From positions 1 to 64,000 of the forward strand of contig CANQZG010000001.1 in assembly GCA_947628305.1 (NCBI GenBank): 64,000 bases of DNA, in the 5' to 3' direction. Source of the stretch: an uncultured Muribaculaceae bacterium (GTDB lineage Bacteria > Bacteroidota > Bacteroidia > Bacteroidales > Muribaculaceae). This document shows positions 23,825 through 32,739 of this stretch, one piece after another (position 1 is the stretch's first letter; the number at the start of each line of letters is the position of its first letter). The notes under the pieces are model-generated. The model was not told where the DNA came from, did no database searches, and saw nothing but the letters and a program-made list of their open reading frames with translations. The position numbers and the translations under genes are program-made.

Positions 23825-24705
23825 CGCGTTTTCACACTATCGGTTAATGCGTCGACAAGCGACTCCATCTCCCCTATCCAATCATAGCCTAACGGATTAA
23901 TCGTGACCTCCCGTGCCCCGATATGCCGGTTGACTGTCTGTGCTTGCCTTGAGTCCATATCTTTTTGCAAAAAGAATACCCGTGCATCGTGCTCCCGCGC
24001 TGTCTTGATTGCGTTTTCGAGAGTCTTTATGCCCGTCTCCTTGTTTTCAAGGCCAACAGCGACCTGTCCCAAACCGTAATCACGGGCAAAATAGCTCAAC
24101 GACGGATGCCAAACGACAAACGCCTCCCCGCGATGTGACGCAAGACGCCGACCAAACTCCGCGTCAATCGAGTCGAGCCGACTGACAAAGCGGGTATAAT
24201 TATCATCATAATATTTTTTATTGGAAGGGTCAACCGACACAATTGCACGAAGCATGTTGGACGCGATTACACGTGCATTCTTGACCGAACTCCATGTGTG
24301 CGGGTCAACGCCATCCCCATGATGCGCCTCCCCGGCATGGAAATGAGTCCCGTTGATAAGTTTCACGCCACTTGATGCGTCAAAAATAGGCAGGTCGGGA
24401 CGAGATTCCTTTATTTTATCTATTATGGCGTCCTCGAAGCCGATATTTCCCATACGTATATAGGCCAGGCTCTTCTCGACATTAAGCAGATGAGTGAACG
24501 ATGGGTCATACGTCTCGGGGTTGCCACCGTCGCTCAACAGACATCGGACATCAATACGGTCACCGGTTATCTGTTCAAGCATATATTTCTGTGGCAACAG
24601 GCTGACAGTCACCATCGGCTTTTCAGGAGGGCGAGACACACACCCGGCCAACGACAGGAGCAACGCCGAAAAAACACAGATAGCAAGTTTACTTTTCAAT
24701 ACCAT
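23821..24705 (-). CDS. znuA: Zinc-binding lipoprotein of an ABC transporter (ZnuA-like)
   Basis: This 294-residue cluster A-I substrate-binding protein has lipobox SLAGC (Cys22). It has metal-binding histidines in FHAGEAHHGDGVDPHTW, which is the His-rich loop plus the conserved DPHTW motif. WHPSLSYFARDYGL and the C-terminal TINPLGYDW are the other conserved sites. The loop favours zinc. It is the first gene of a two-gene unit with the ATPase. A GNAT gene lies 12 bp upstream on the same strand. Confidence 0.9.
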   Translation of the reverse strand: MVLKSKLAICVFSALLLSLAGCVSRPPEKPMVTVSLLPQKYMLEQITGDRIDVRCLLSDGGNPETYDPSFTHLLNVEKSLAYIRMGNIGFEDAIIDKIKESRPDLPIFDASSGVKLINGTHFHAGEAHHGDGVDPHTWSSVKNARVIASNMLRAIVSVDPSNKKYYDDNYTRFVSRLDSIDAEFGRRLASHRGEAFVVWHPSLSYFARDYGLGQVAVGLENKETGIKTLENAIKTAREHDARVFFLQKDMDSRQAQTVNRHIGAREVTINPLGYDWIGEMESLVDALTDSVKTR

Positions 24706-24717
24706 AACCTATTCATA

Positions 24718-25257
24718 TCAACATCCATAAACATGATGATGTATCATCCTCGTAACATCCGCCGGGTCTATACCCGCCGGGTCGTCAGTCATCAACAACA
24801 GCGACACCGACGGAAGACCCGGAGCGTATGGTGGCTGCATGTAATCATAATCATTCAACCCGACCAACCCGTGACGCACATAGAACCCGATACGCGATGC
24901 CGCTTCAGGTGTCGCGCCGGCATGCTCTACCTCACACACAAACGGTCGGTCGAGCGATGCCAACAATGCATCGAACGCCGCCCCTCCTAACCCGCCATTA
25001 CGCTTGGACGGGTCAATCGCGAAATGCTCGCCGTAAAAGACACTGTCAAGATTCCACAAAGTTATAAAACCGACCGTGTCGGAATCTTTCAAAACCTCGT
25101 AGAAACTAAAACGGCTGTTATATTCAATCTGACGCACAACATCATTCCATGGCCTACGCTCCTCGGGAGGGAATGACTGTTCATACAATACCTTGAAATA
25201 GGGTAATTCGGGGTGACTTATATCTATTTTTCGTAATTCTATCGACATTGCACTCAT
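24718..25257 (-). CDS. GNAT-family N-acetyltransferase
   Basis: This 179-residue protein has the fold's core in GFITLWNLDSVFYGEHFAID and the acetyl-CoA loop PSKRNGGLGGAAFDALL, with RIGFYVRHGLVGLND late in the domain. A later in-frame ATG gives MSIELRK as an alternative start. The substrate is unknown. Twelve bp separate it from znuA, so a shared transcript is possible. A 330-bp inverted-repeat element lies just upstream. Confidence 0.8.
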   Translation of the reverse strand: MSAMSIELRKIDISHPELPYFKVLYEQSFPPEERRPWNDVVRQIEYNSRFSFYEVLKDSDTVGFITLWNLDSVFYGEHFAIDPSKRNGGLGGAAFDALLASLDRPFVCEVEHAGATPEAASRIGFYVRHGLVGLNDYDYMQPPYAPGLPSVSLLLMTDDPAGIDPADVTRMIHHHVYGC

Positions 25258-25320
25258 TAACTGAATCGAGAAATTTTATGCCATAACCCACCGACGACAC
25301 CGACCGGCTACCGCATATTT

Positions 25321-25650
25321 AGAAGTTGTTTAAAAATATCTGTTAAATAGAGGCGGGTGATTTTTAGGTAATTTTGATTTAAGTCGCGGGAGCATAGCGA
25401 GCTATGTGACCAAGACGCGAATCAAAATTAACAAAAAGCAGCCGGACAATATTTAGCAGGCATTGCAAACAGCGTTTAAACATTAAATTAATTAACAAAG
25501 CTGCATGAATCAAGTTACCCGAAGTCTCGCGCCTTTAAGCGTCTTTGCCCCTTTGGCGCAGTCACGTAGCTCGCTACGCTCCTTTGCCCGCTTGGACAAA
25601 GCCATCTTAAATACGCGACCTCTATTTTACATAGATTTTTAACAGCTTCT
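25321..25650. repeat. Long inverted-repeat element A (330 bp)
   Basis: Arms of about 32 bp (25321-25353 and 25619-25650, starting AGAAG and ending CTTCT) are imperfect inverted copies. Each half holds its own hairpin: CATAGC/GCTATG on the left and CGTAGC/GCTACG on the right, within a segment also present inverted in the other half. The inner part resembles element B at 61.2-61.5 kb (shared TTTGTCC, GGAGCG, CGTGAC and AAAGGG blocks in order). No gene is encoded. Confidence 0.75.
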
Positions 25651-25740
25651 TATTCAAATTTGTAAGAATTTTTCACAAAGATAACGAAATTTAAAGCAAA
25701 AACGATTAAGAGATTGTCTAAATATTCACAGTTTTTTCGC

Positions 25741-25748
25741 TAATTTTG
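25741..25748 (+). promoter_or_regulatory. -7 box for the Lrp-family regulator gene
   Basis: TAATTTTG matches the Bacteroidetes -7 element. The nearest -33-like ATTG (25713-25716) is 24 bp upstream, slightly too far. The leader would be about 55 nt. Confidence 0.5.
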
Positions 25749-25810
25749 CACCACATTTCTACAACACCAATCATTTCCACTGTATAAAAACCGTATAATA
25801 TTATAATATC

Positions 25811-26284
25811 ATGTCTCATTTTCAATTTGATGCACTTGATTACAAGATACTACGCATGTTGTCACAGAACGCACGTAAACCATTCCTCGAGATAGCACGC
25901 GAGTGCAACGTCTCGGGAGCGGCAATCCACCAGCGTATACAGAAACTGACCCAGACCGGTGTGATACAAGGCTTCGAGTCGATGATTAACCCGGCCGCCG
26001 TGGGATTCCAGACATGCGCTTATATGGGGTTCTTCCTAAGCGACCCGTCAAAGTTTTCCGAGACCGTCGAGGAACTGCGCCGAATCCCTGAAGTAGTGGA
26101 GTGCCACTACACGACCGGCAAATACGACATATTCGTCAAACTCTATGCCCGCAACAACGACCATCTGCTGCATCTCATCCACCACAAGCTGCAAGGCCTC
26201 GGACTGGGCCGCACCGAGTCCCTGATTTCATTCAAGGAAGTATTCAAGCGCCAAGTGCCCATTGACGAGAAAAACCTCGACTGA
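25811..26284 (+). CDS. Lrp/AsnC-family transcriptional regulator
   Basis: This 157-residue protein has an N-terminal helix-turn-helix (LDYKILRMLSQNARKPFLEIARECNVSGAAIHQRI across residues 8-42) and a C-terminal RAM effector domain (AYMGFFLSDPSKF to EVVECHYTTGKYDIFVKLYA). Such proteins sense amino acids. It starts a short plus-strand run with the inositol-phosphatase-like gene 25 bp downstream. Confidence 0.93.
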   Translation: MSHFQFDALDYKILRMLSQNARKPFLEIARECNVSGAAIHQRIQKLTQTGVIQGFESMINPAAVGFQTCAYMGFFLSDPSKFSETVEELRRIPEVVECHYTTGKYDIFVKLYARNNDHLLHLIHHKLQGLGLGRTESLISFKEVFKRQVPIDEKNLD

Positions 26285-26309
26285 AAATCCACCGTCTGAC
26301 ATCATAGAC

Positions 26310-27080
26310 ATGAATGATTACGACTCCATCCTGCTCAATGCGATTGATATCGCACATCAGGCGGGACAGGTGCTGATGCGTTATTTCAGGGGCAACAGCC
26401 TCGATATACATGCCAAGCTAAATGAGAGCGACATCGTCACGGTGGCCGATAAAGCCTCGGAGCAAGTGATAATAGACTGCATCCACAGGCTCTACCCCTC
26501 CCATTCAATCCTTGCCGAGGAGTCAGGGAGCCAAACCCATGGCACAAGTTTCCGATGGGTCATCGACCCTCTTGACGGGACGACCAACTACTCAAGCGGA
26601 CTGCCTACGTTTGCTATTTCAATCGGTGTGGAACATAATGGCGAACGCGTCGTAGGCGTTGTTTTCGCGCCCGCATTGAACGAACTGTTCACCGCCGTCA
26701 AGGGACAGGGCGCATGGCTGAACGGCAACCCACTCCATCCCAAGGAGAACGACCGTATTGAACGCGCCGTGATTTCGACGGGCTTCCCGGTTGACAAAGG
26801 GACTAACCCTGACAACAACCTTGATAATTTCGCGAGGGTCATGCCGCTTGTCAGAGGAATACGCCGCCTGGGGTCGGCCGCGCTCGACCTTTGTTATGTG
26901 GCCGCCGGATTCCTTGATGCCTATTGGGAATGCAACCTCCACGCATGGGATGCCGCGGCCGGACTGTTAATCATCGATGAAGCCGGGGCGAAATGGGAAT
27001 ACTACCGCGAAGACCGTAACATATCGGTCATCGCTGCATCCCGGCCAATGTTCAATGCCCTGCGACCTTTAATCAAGTAA
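26310..27080 (+). CDS. Inositol monophosphatase-family phosphatase
   Basis: This family removes phosphate from inositol phosphates, histidinol phosphate or 3'-phosphoadenosine 5'-phosphate, using Mg2+. The ATG at 26310 (MNDYDSILLNAIDIAHQAG) is preferred over an upstream frame extension. The 256-residue protein has LAEESG, the metal site WVIDPLDGTTNYSSG and the late motif NLHAWDAAAGLLIIDEAG. The exact substrate cannot be told. It overlaps the convergent surE by 12 bp. Confidence 0.9.
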   Translation: MNDYDSILLNAIDIAHQAGQVLMRYFRGNSLDIHAKLNESDIVTVADKASEQVIIDCIHRLYPSHSILAEESGSQTHGTSFRWVIDPLDGTTNYSSGLPTFAISIGVEHNGERVVGVVFAPALNELFTAVKGQGAWLNGNPLHPKENDRIERAVISTGFPVDKGTNPDNNLDNFARVMPLVRGIRRLGSAALDLCYVAAGFLDAYWECNLHAWDAAAGLLIIDEAGAKWEYYREDRNISVIAASRPMFNALRPLIK

Positions 27081-27836
27081 ACTTTCCACCGAAGATATTG
27101 CGTCGAGTGCCGACTGGTCGGGACGTGCAGGGACAACCGTGACAAATTTACGGTCAAGCCAGTATTCATCGGTCTCGGGATTACCCGGCTCGGCGTTCAC
27201 AAACTGGCCTGTAAGCCAATAGAACGGCTTCCCGTGGGGGTCTTCATAACGGGCATATTCCTCGGTCCAATGGCCGTGAGCCGCCCTCACGACCTTGACC
27301 CCTTCAGGTTTGCAGCGTGACGGAATATTGACATTGAGACATATACCGTCGGGCAATCCACGGTCAATGACCTTGCGGGTTATCTTATCGACAAAGGGCA
27401 TCGCGTATGTGAAATCAGCCTTGAGTGAATGATGGAGCAAAGAGAAACCGACAGACGGAATCCCGAGCATACACCCTTCGAGAACCGCGCCCATAGTGCC
27501 TGAATATATTATATTGTTGCCCGAATTAGAGCCGTGATTGATTCCCGACAATATCAAATCAGGTTTACGGGACATGACGGCATGCATCCCGAGTTTCACG
27601 CAATCGACAGGCGTCCCGTTCACCGTATAGATTGTCACCCCGTTATATTCCTCGGCAGGGACAATGCGCATAGGTGAATTAACGGTTATGGCCGATGACT
27701 GCCCCGAACGTGGCTCCGACGGCGCGATTGCAACCACTTCGCCCAATGGGCGTGCCACATCTATAAGTCGCTTAAGTCCCGGAGCATCTATGCTGTCATC
27801 GTTTGTTATAAGAATCAGGGGGCGTGATTTTTCCAT
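27069..27836 (-). CDS. surE: 5'-nucleotidase SurE
   Basis: SurE removes phosphate from nucleoside monophosphates and is linked to stationary-phase survival. The 255-residue protein has the N-terminal metal motif ILITNDDSIDAPG, then APSEPRSGQSSAIT and SGINHGSNSGNNIIYSGTMGAV. A TAAATTTG box lies 20 bp upstream on the minus strand (27863-27856). The 3' end overlaps the inositol phosphatase gene. Confidence 0.95.
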   Translation of the reverse strand: MEKSRPLILITNDDSIDAPGLKRLIDVARPLGEVVAIAPSEPRSGQSSAITVNSPMRIVPAEEYNGVTIYTVNGTPVDCVKLGMHAVMSRKPDLILSGINHGSNSGNNIIYSGTMGAVLEGCMLGIPSVGFSLLHHSLKADFTYAMPFVDKITRKVIDRGLPDGICLNVNIPSRCKPEGVKVVRAAHGHWTEEYARYEDPHGKPFYWLTGQFVNAEPGNPETDEYWLDRKFVTVVPARPDQSALDAISSVESLLD

Positions 27837-27855
27837 ATTTATATAAATTTAGACG

Positions 27856-27863
27856 CAAATTTA
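27856..27863 (-). promoter_or_regulatory. -7 box of surE
   Basis: TAAATTTG on the minus strand matches TAnnTTTG, 20 bp before the surE start codon. The -33 position is poorly matched. Confidence 0.5.
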
Positions 27864-27906
27864 CAAAAATATTGTCAACTCTTGTTTGCAGTGGCGCGTT
27901 TTATAC

Positions 27907-28067
27907 GTATCTTTGACTCCGTCGAAGATACTCTCGCTCAACAAAAACTCAAACAAGTTTGAGTTTTTGTATTCGACTTATTCGTATCTTTGGCTTCGTT
28001 GAAAGCACTCTCCACTCGGCAATGCTCAAATAAACCTGGGTATGCTTTCGACTCATCCATATCTTTG
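27907..28067 (+). repeat. Tandem 76-bp repeat carrying three TATCTTTG boxes
   Basis: GTATCTTTG begins two diverged tandem units at 27907 and 27984, and a third box ATATCTTTG closes the array at 28059-28067. The units share the pattern GTATCTTTG, CGT-GAA, ACTCTC, then TTCGACT near the end. The first unit holds a perfect 28-bp palindrome (CAAAAACTCAAAC/GTTTGAGTTTTTG at 27942-27969). Each box matches the -7 element, and the third lies 25 bp before the DUF4293 gene, so the array is probably its promoter region. Confidence 0.65.
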
Positions 28068-28092
28068 TCCAATTTATCAACACGTTATAATT

Positions 28093-28524
28093 ATGCAGAT
28101 ACAACGCATTCAAAGCCTCCTCCTTCTCATCGCCGCCGTGTGCATGGCAGTTTTCACTTGTCTCCCGTTCGGCTACTGGACCCAGCCACTTGAGGACGGA
28201 AGCCGGGTAATTGCCCCTATCACCGCTTACGACTTCATCGGATTGCTGATACCTGCCGTGACCGGGACAATCTTACTGCTAATTGACATTTTCCTTTTCA
28301 AGAATTTCAAATTGCAGAAAACCGTGCTTATAATTTCGATGATGATGACGCTCGTTTGCATCGGAATTGTCATCTACATCAACTGCGACCATGCTACCAT
28401 CGGGACATTGCACTGGGCCGGTTCAGGATTGTTACTGATTGCAACCCTTGTCGCCTCAATCGCGGCATTCAGCCGCATCCGTGCCGACGAGCGACTGTTG
28501 AATTCCTATAACCGTCTCCGCTGA
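28093..28524 (+). CDS. DUF4293-family membrane protein
   Basis: This 143-residue protein has four membrane helices. The ATG at 28093 (MQIQRIQSLLLLIAAVCMAVF) is chosen because MIQRIQ-like starts are typical of DUF4293, a Bacteroidetes-only family of unknown function; the upstream part of the frame lies in the promoter repeat. It is followed by the DUF4492 gene after 7 bp and then cydAB. Confidence 0.82.
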   Translation: MQIQRIQSLLLLIAAVCMAVFTCLPFGYWTQPLEDGSRVIAPITAYDFIGLLIPAVTGTILLLIDIFLFKNFKLQKTVLIISMMMTLVCIGIVIYINCDHATIGTLHWAGSGLLLIATLVASIAAFSRIRADERLLNSYNRLR

Positions 28525-28531
28525 CATCACA

Positions 28532-28780
28532 ATGCCGGATTCAAAAAGACAGCCACGTCAACAGTCATCGCTGCCCGTCAGGATATATCGATTCTATCTT
28601 GACGGATTCAAAGCCATGACGGTTGGACGAAGTCTGTGGCTGCTTATTCTGATAAAGCTGTTCATCCTGTTTTTCGTATTCAAATTGTTCTTTTTCCCCG
28701 ACGTCCTTAGCCGGGACTATGACAACGACGAGCAACGGGCGGCTGCCGTGCGCTCCTCGCTAATTGACGATAAACGATAA
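28532..28780 (+). CDS. DUF4492-family protein upstream of cydAB
   Basis: This 82-residue protein has a single membrane helix (LLILIKLFILFFVFKLFFF) preceded by VRIYRFYLDGFKAMTVG, a pattern typical of DUF4492. Such genes are usually found just before cytochrome bd genes in Bacteroidetes, which suggests an assembly or accessory-subunit role. That role is inferred from context only. The cydA start follows 48 bp downstream. Confidence 0.85.
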   Translation: MPDSKRQPRQQSSLPVRIYRFYLDGFKAMTVGRSLWLLILIKLFILFFVFKLFFFPDVLSRDYDNDEQRAAAVRSSLIDDKR

Positions 28781-28828
28781 TCCGAAACTCATTTCAACTT
28801 ACTTACAAATCCTTAAAAATAATTGGCT

Positions 28829-30400
28829 ATGAATGATTTAATGAGCGTGGTCGACTGGTCGAGGGCACAATTTGCCCTGACCGCGATGTTCCACTGGCTT
28901 TTCGTGCCGTTGACGCTCGGTCTTTCACTGATTGTCGCCATAATGGAGACAATCTATCTGCGCACGCGCAGCGAGCGTTGGCTGGCGATAACCAAGTTCT
29001 GGATGCTGCTGTTCGGCATAAACTTTGCAATCGGTGTCGCCACAGGTATCATTTTGGAATTTGAGTTCGGCACCAACTGGTCCAACTACAGTTGGTTTGT
29101 CGGCGACATCTTCGGTGCACCGCTCGCAATTGAAGGACTGCTCGCATTCTTCATGGAATCAACATTTATCGCGGTCATGTTCTTCGGGTGGAAAAAGGTC
29201 AGTCCCGGTTTTCACCTTGCGGCGACCTGGCTAACCGCTCTCGGCGCGACAATCTCGGCCTTGTGGATTCTCGTTGCGAATGCATGGATGCAATATCCTG
29301 CGGGGATGGAATTTGACCCTGTACAGATGCGTAACGTCATGGACAACTTCGGCGAAGTTGTCCTATCGCCCGTAGCCATAAACAAATTTTTCCATACCGT
29401 CTTGAGCGGCTGGGTTCTCGGTGGCGTATTTGTCATCGGTGTCAGCTGCTGGTTTCTTCTAAAGAAACGCAACCGCGACTTTGCGCTCCGCTCTATAAAA
29501 GTGGGCGGTTGGGTAGGATTCGCGGGAATAATACTCACCCTATACACGGGTCACGGCTCGGCTGTCGTCGTATCCCAATGCCAACCCATGAAACTCGCGG
29601 CCATGGAGGGACTTTACAACGGAACAAACGGGCAGTCCCTTGTCGGATTCGGCATCCTGAACCCCGAAAAGACACCGCAAAACGATGCTGACCCCATGCT
29701 TTGGGAAGTGTCGATTCCCAAAGGTCTCTCCTGCCTGATTGACTGGCGTAACCCCGATGGATTTGTCCCCGGCATAAACGACCTGATTGACGGCAAGATG
29801 CTCGACACCGCAGGCAACCCTGTACCGGCAGTGTCCTATGCCGAACGCATCGCCATGGGCAAGAAGGCCCATGACGCGCTACGAGACTTTGACCGCGCTA
29901 TGGTCGAGGGCGACACCCTCGCCATGAACACGGCGCGTGCATCGCTCAACGAGAACTACCGATACTTCGGGTACGGTTATCTTGAGTCGCCCTACGACGC
30001 CGTCCCTCCTGTGGCACTGACATTCTACTCTTTCCGCATCATGGTGATGGCGGGAGGATATCTGCTCCTGTTCTCCATCGTTTTCCTATACATCGCCTAC
30101 CGCCGTCCGGCGATACTTTCACGCAAGTGGCTGTCATGGGTCGGAATGCTGACAATACCTGTTGTCTATATCTGTTCACAGAGCGGATGGATTGTGGCTG
30201 AGGTGGGCCGACAACCGTGGATTATAGAAGGCATCATGCCAACGACAGCGGCTATCTCCAAGATTTCAGTGGCATCGGTACAACTGACATTCTGGATGTT
30301 CGCCGCCGTGTTCACCGCGCTTCTCGCGGCTGAAATCAGCATTATGCTCAAGCAGATAGCCAAAGGCTCTAAAACCAATTACGAATCCCTTAAAGACTGA
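28829..30400 (+). CDS. cydA: Cytochrome bd ubiquinol oxidase subunit I
   Basis: CydA carries the hemes of the high-affinity oxidase that reduces oxygen with quinol in the inner membrane. The product is 523 residues from the ATG at 28829 (MNDLMSVVDWSRAQFALTAM). RAQFALTAMFHWLFVPLTLG holds the distal heme ligand region, GRQPWIIEG is the conserved signature, and about nine membrane helices are visible. The Q-loop region between them is long and soluble (about residues 250-390). cydB follows 8 bp downstream. Confidence 0.96.
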   Translation: MNDLMSVVDWSRAQFALTAMFHWLFVPLTLGLSLIVAIMETIYLRTRSERWLAITKFWMLLFGINFAIGVATGIILEFEFGTNWSNYSWFVGDIFGAPLAIEGLLAFFMESTFIAVMFFGWKKVSPGFHLAATWLTALGATISALWILVANAWMQYPAGMEFDPVQMRNVMDNFGEVVLSPVAINKFFHTVLSGWVLGGVFVIGVSCWFLLKKRNRDFALRSIKVGGWVGFAGIILTLYTGHGSAVVVSQCQPMKLAAMEGLYNGTNGQSLVGFGILNPEKTPQNDADPMLWEVSIPKGLSCLIDWRNPDGFVPGINDLIDGKMLDTAGNPVPAVSYAERIAMGKKAHDALRDFDRAMVEGDTLAMNTARASLNENYRYFGYGYLESPYDAVPPVALTFYSFRIMVMAGGYLLLFSIVFLYIAYRRPAILSRKWLSWVGMLTIPVVYICSQSGWIVAEVGRQPWIIEGIMPTTAAISKISVASVQLTFWMFAAVFTALLAAEISIMLKQIAKGSKTNYESLKD

Positions 30401-30408
30401 CCCTCGCT

Positions 30409-31572
30409 ATGGAACTATATGATTTGCAAAACTATTGGTGGCTGTTGATTTCGGTGCTCGGCGCACTGTTAGTGTTCATGCTGTTTGTCCAAGGGGGACA
30501 GTCGATGCTACTGTCGGCTGACGACACGCCTGTCGAGTGTGAGATGATGGTAAACTCGCTCGGCCGTAAATGGGAACTGACGTTCACGACATTGGTCGTG
30601 TTCGGCGGGGCGTTCTTCGCTTCGTTCCCGTTATTCTATTCAACAAGTTTCGGCGGGGCCTACTGGCTGTGGATGCTGATACTTTTCAGTTTCATATTGC
30701 AGGCGGTCAGCTACGAGTTCCGTGGCAAGCCGGGAAACATCTTCGGCACACGCACCTACGATACATTCCTGTTCATCAATGGATGTGTCGGCTGTATCCT
30801 CCTCGGTGTCGCTGTGGCAATGATGTTTTTCGGGGCACATTTCACCGTCATGATGGGCAATATCCTTGACACAGGTTCGCCTGTAATCTCTCAATGGGCA
30901 CCCACTCACGGACTCGAGGCAATATTCGACTGGAAAAACCTCATCCTCGGCGTTGCCGTCCTGTTCCTGGCACGTACCCTCGGCTCACTGTACTTCATCA
31001 ACAGTATCAGCGGAGACGAACGTTTCCTCAAACGCAACCGCCGTCGCGTGGCCATCAACGGTGGCATATTCGTTGTGTTTTTCCTGACATTCGTCGCCCT
31101 GTTGTTGACCGCCGACGGCCTTGAGAGCTGCAACGATGCCGAAGGCACATTCACCACCGGCCACTGTTTTGAGGTAAGGCCTTACAAATATCTTCACAAC
31201 TATCTTGAAATGTGGTGGTGCGCCGTCATGTTCCTCATCGGTACAGTCGCTGTGCTGTACGGAGTATATTCAGGAGCGTTCACCAAGTCCCGCAAAGGTA
31301 TATGGCCAGCCGGTGTCGGCGTAGTGCTTGTGGTGCTCTCACTGTTCTTTGTTGCCGGCTATAACGGGACGGCCTATTACCCGTCGCTTGACGACCCGGC
31401 AAGTTCTCTGTCGATACGCAACAGTTCGTCCAGCCGGTTCACGTTGACCGTAATGAGCTGGGTATCGCTGATTACCCCGTTGGTGCTCGGTTATATCGCT
31501 TACGTATGGTACGCGATGAACCGTCGCCCCATCACCCCACGCGAGATGGAGACCACCGAAGAAAAATACTAA
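30409..31572 (+). CDS. cydB: Cytochrome bd ubiquinol oxidase subunit II
   Basis: CydB stabilises the heme-bearing subunit. The 387-residue protein starts MELYDLQNYWWLLISVLGALLVF, has eight or nine membrane helices and the family's FRGK motif (YEFRGKPGN). It closes the DUF4293-DUF4492-cydA-cydB group. rsgA starts 16 bp further on. Confidence 0.95.
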   Translation: MELYDLQNYWWLLISVLGALLVFMLFVQGGQSMLLSADDTPVECEMMVNSLGRKWELTFTTLVVFGGAFFASFPLFYSTSFGGAYWLWMLILFSFILQAVSYEFRGKPGNIFGTRTYDTFLFINGCVGCILLGVAVAMMFFGAHFTVMMGNILDTGSPVISQWAPTHGLEAIFDWKNLILGVAVLFLARTLGSLYFINSISGDERFLKRNRRRVAINGGIFVVFFLTFVALLLTADGLESCNDAEGTFTTGHCFEVRPYKYLHNYLEMWWCAVMFLIGTVAVLYGVYSGAFTKSRKGIWPAGVGVVLVVLSLFFVAGYNGTAYYPSLDDPASSLSIRNSSSSRFTLTVMSWVSLITPLVLGYIAYVWYAMNRRPITPREMETTEEKY

Positions 31573-31588
31573 AAGATTGCCCAAGAGT

Positions 31589-32545
31589 ATGGAGAAATTC
31601 CAAGGTCTCGTCATAAAAAACACGGGAAACCGATATATCGTACTTGACGGCGACGGTCACGAGACCCCCTGTGCAGTCAAAGGCAATTTCAGGCTCAAAG
31701 GCATACGCACGACCAACCCTGTCGCCGTCGGCGACAGGGTTGATGTCACGCGCGGTGACGATGGTTCGGCATATATAACCGCCATCCACCCTCGCGAGAA
31801 TTACATAATACGCCGCGCCAGCAACCTGTCCAAGGAAGCGCACATACTCGCCTCCAATCTTGACCAGGTATTCCTCATCGTGACATTGAAACACCCGGTG
31901 ACATCAATGACATTCATCGACCGCTTCCTTGCCACGGCCGAGGCCTACGGAGTCCCGGCCACGATTGTCATCAACAAGACCGACCTCCTGACCGATGACG
32001 ATGACCGGGAACTGCTCGATGCCGTAACCTACCTTTACCGTTCCATCGGCTACCGGGTAATCCCTGTGTCAGCCAAGACCGGCGAGGGCATCCAATCGTT
32101 GCGCGACAGCCTTGACGGCAAAATCACATTGCTTTCGGGCAATTCAGGAGTCGGGAAATCCTCCATTATCAATGACTTAATTCCGGGATTGAAGTTACGC
32201 ACGGCCGAAATATCGACAACGCATGACACCGGTATGCACACGACAACCTTTTCAGAGATGTTCCCGCTTGACGGCCCCGATGGAGGATACATAATCGACA
32301 CACCGGGTGTCAAGGGATTCGGCACAATCGACTTTGACCGTCACGAGGCGACCCACTATTTCCCCGAAATATTCAAGATTAGCCAAGGCTGCCGTTACAG
32401 CGACTGCACCCACACCCATGAGCCGGGTTGCGCCGTGCGCGATGCCCTTGACGAAAACCTCATCGCTCAATCCCGCTACAACTCCTACCTAAGCATCCTC
32501 GGCGACTGCGACAACAACGGCGACAAATACCGCAAACCGTTTTAG
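31589..32545 (+). CDS. rsgA: Ribosome small-subunit-dependent GTPase A
   Basis: RsgA is a circularly permuted GTPase that helps mature the 30S subunit. The ATG at 31589 (MEKFQGLVIKNTGNRYIVL) is preferred to an upstream TTG. The 318-residue protein has an N-terminal OB fold, G4 INKTD, G1 LSGNSGVGKSSIIN and G3 DTPGVKGFG in permuted order, and a C-terminal zinc motif (CRYSDCTHTHEPGC). It follows cydB closely; read-through is likely. Confidence 0.96.
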   Translation: MEKFQGLVIKNTGNRYIVLDGDGHETPCAVKGNFRLKGIRTTNPVAVGDRVDVTRGDDGSAYITAIHPRENYIIRRASNLSKEAHILASNLDQVFLIVTLKHPVTSMTFIDRFLATAEAYGVPATIVINKTDLLTDDDDRELLDAVTYLYRSIGYRVIPVSAKTGEGIQSLRDSLDGKITLLSGNSGVGKSSIINDLIPGLKLRTAEISTTHDTGMHTTTFSEMFPLDGPDGGYIIDTPGVKGFGTIDFDRHEATHYFPEIFKISQGCRYSDCTHTHEPGCAVRDALDENLIAQSRYNSYLSILGDCDNNGDKYRKPF

Positions 32546-32584
32546 CAGTCTGAAATCACAATTTGATTACCGACCATATCCTCG

Positions 32585-32734
32585 GAGGGTGTTGCAAAAC
32601 TGATGTTTTATGAGAAATCGTAGGGACGCGTCAACGGACGCGTCCGAAAATAACTGATTATCAAGGCCAAGTATAACAGACGCGCACGTTGGCGCGTCCC
32701 TACAATGCCAATATGCGAGTTCTACAACACCCTC
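32585..32734. repeat. 150-bp inverted-repeat element C1
   Basis: The 17-bp ends (starting GAGGGTGTTG and ending CAACACCCTC) are inverted copies with two mismatches. Inside, CGTAGGGACGCGTC pairs with GGCGCGTCCCTAC, and a GGACGCGT palindrome lies between. A copy with clear overall identity and the same length lies inverted at 52596-52745. It sits between rsgA and the ClC gene and ends 5 bp from the ClC stop codon. No gene is encoded, so it looks like a MITE or REP-like element. Confidence 0.8.
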
Positions 32735-32739
32735 ATAGT

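Noticed and set aside
25675-25690. Minus-strand TTATCTTTG-like box at 25.68 kb
   Set aside because: It is over 400 bp from the nearest minus-strand gene with element A in between, so a promoter call is not justified.
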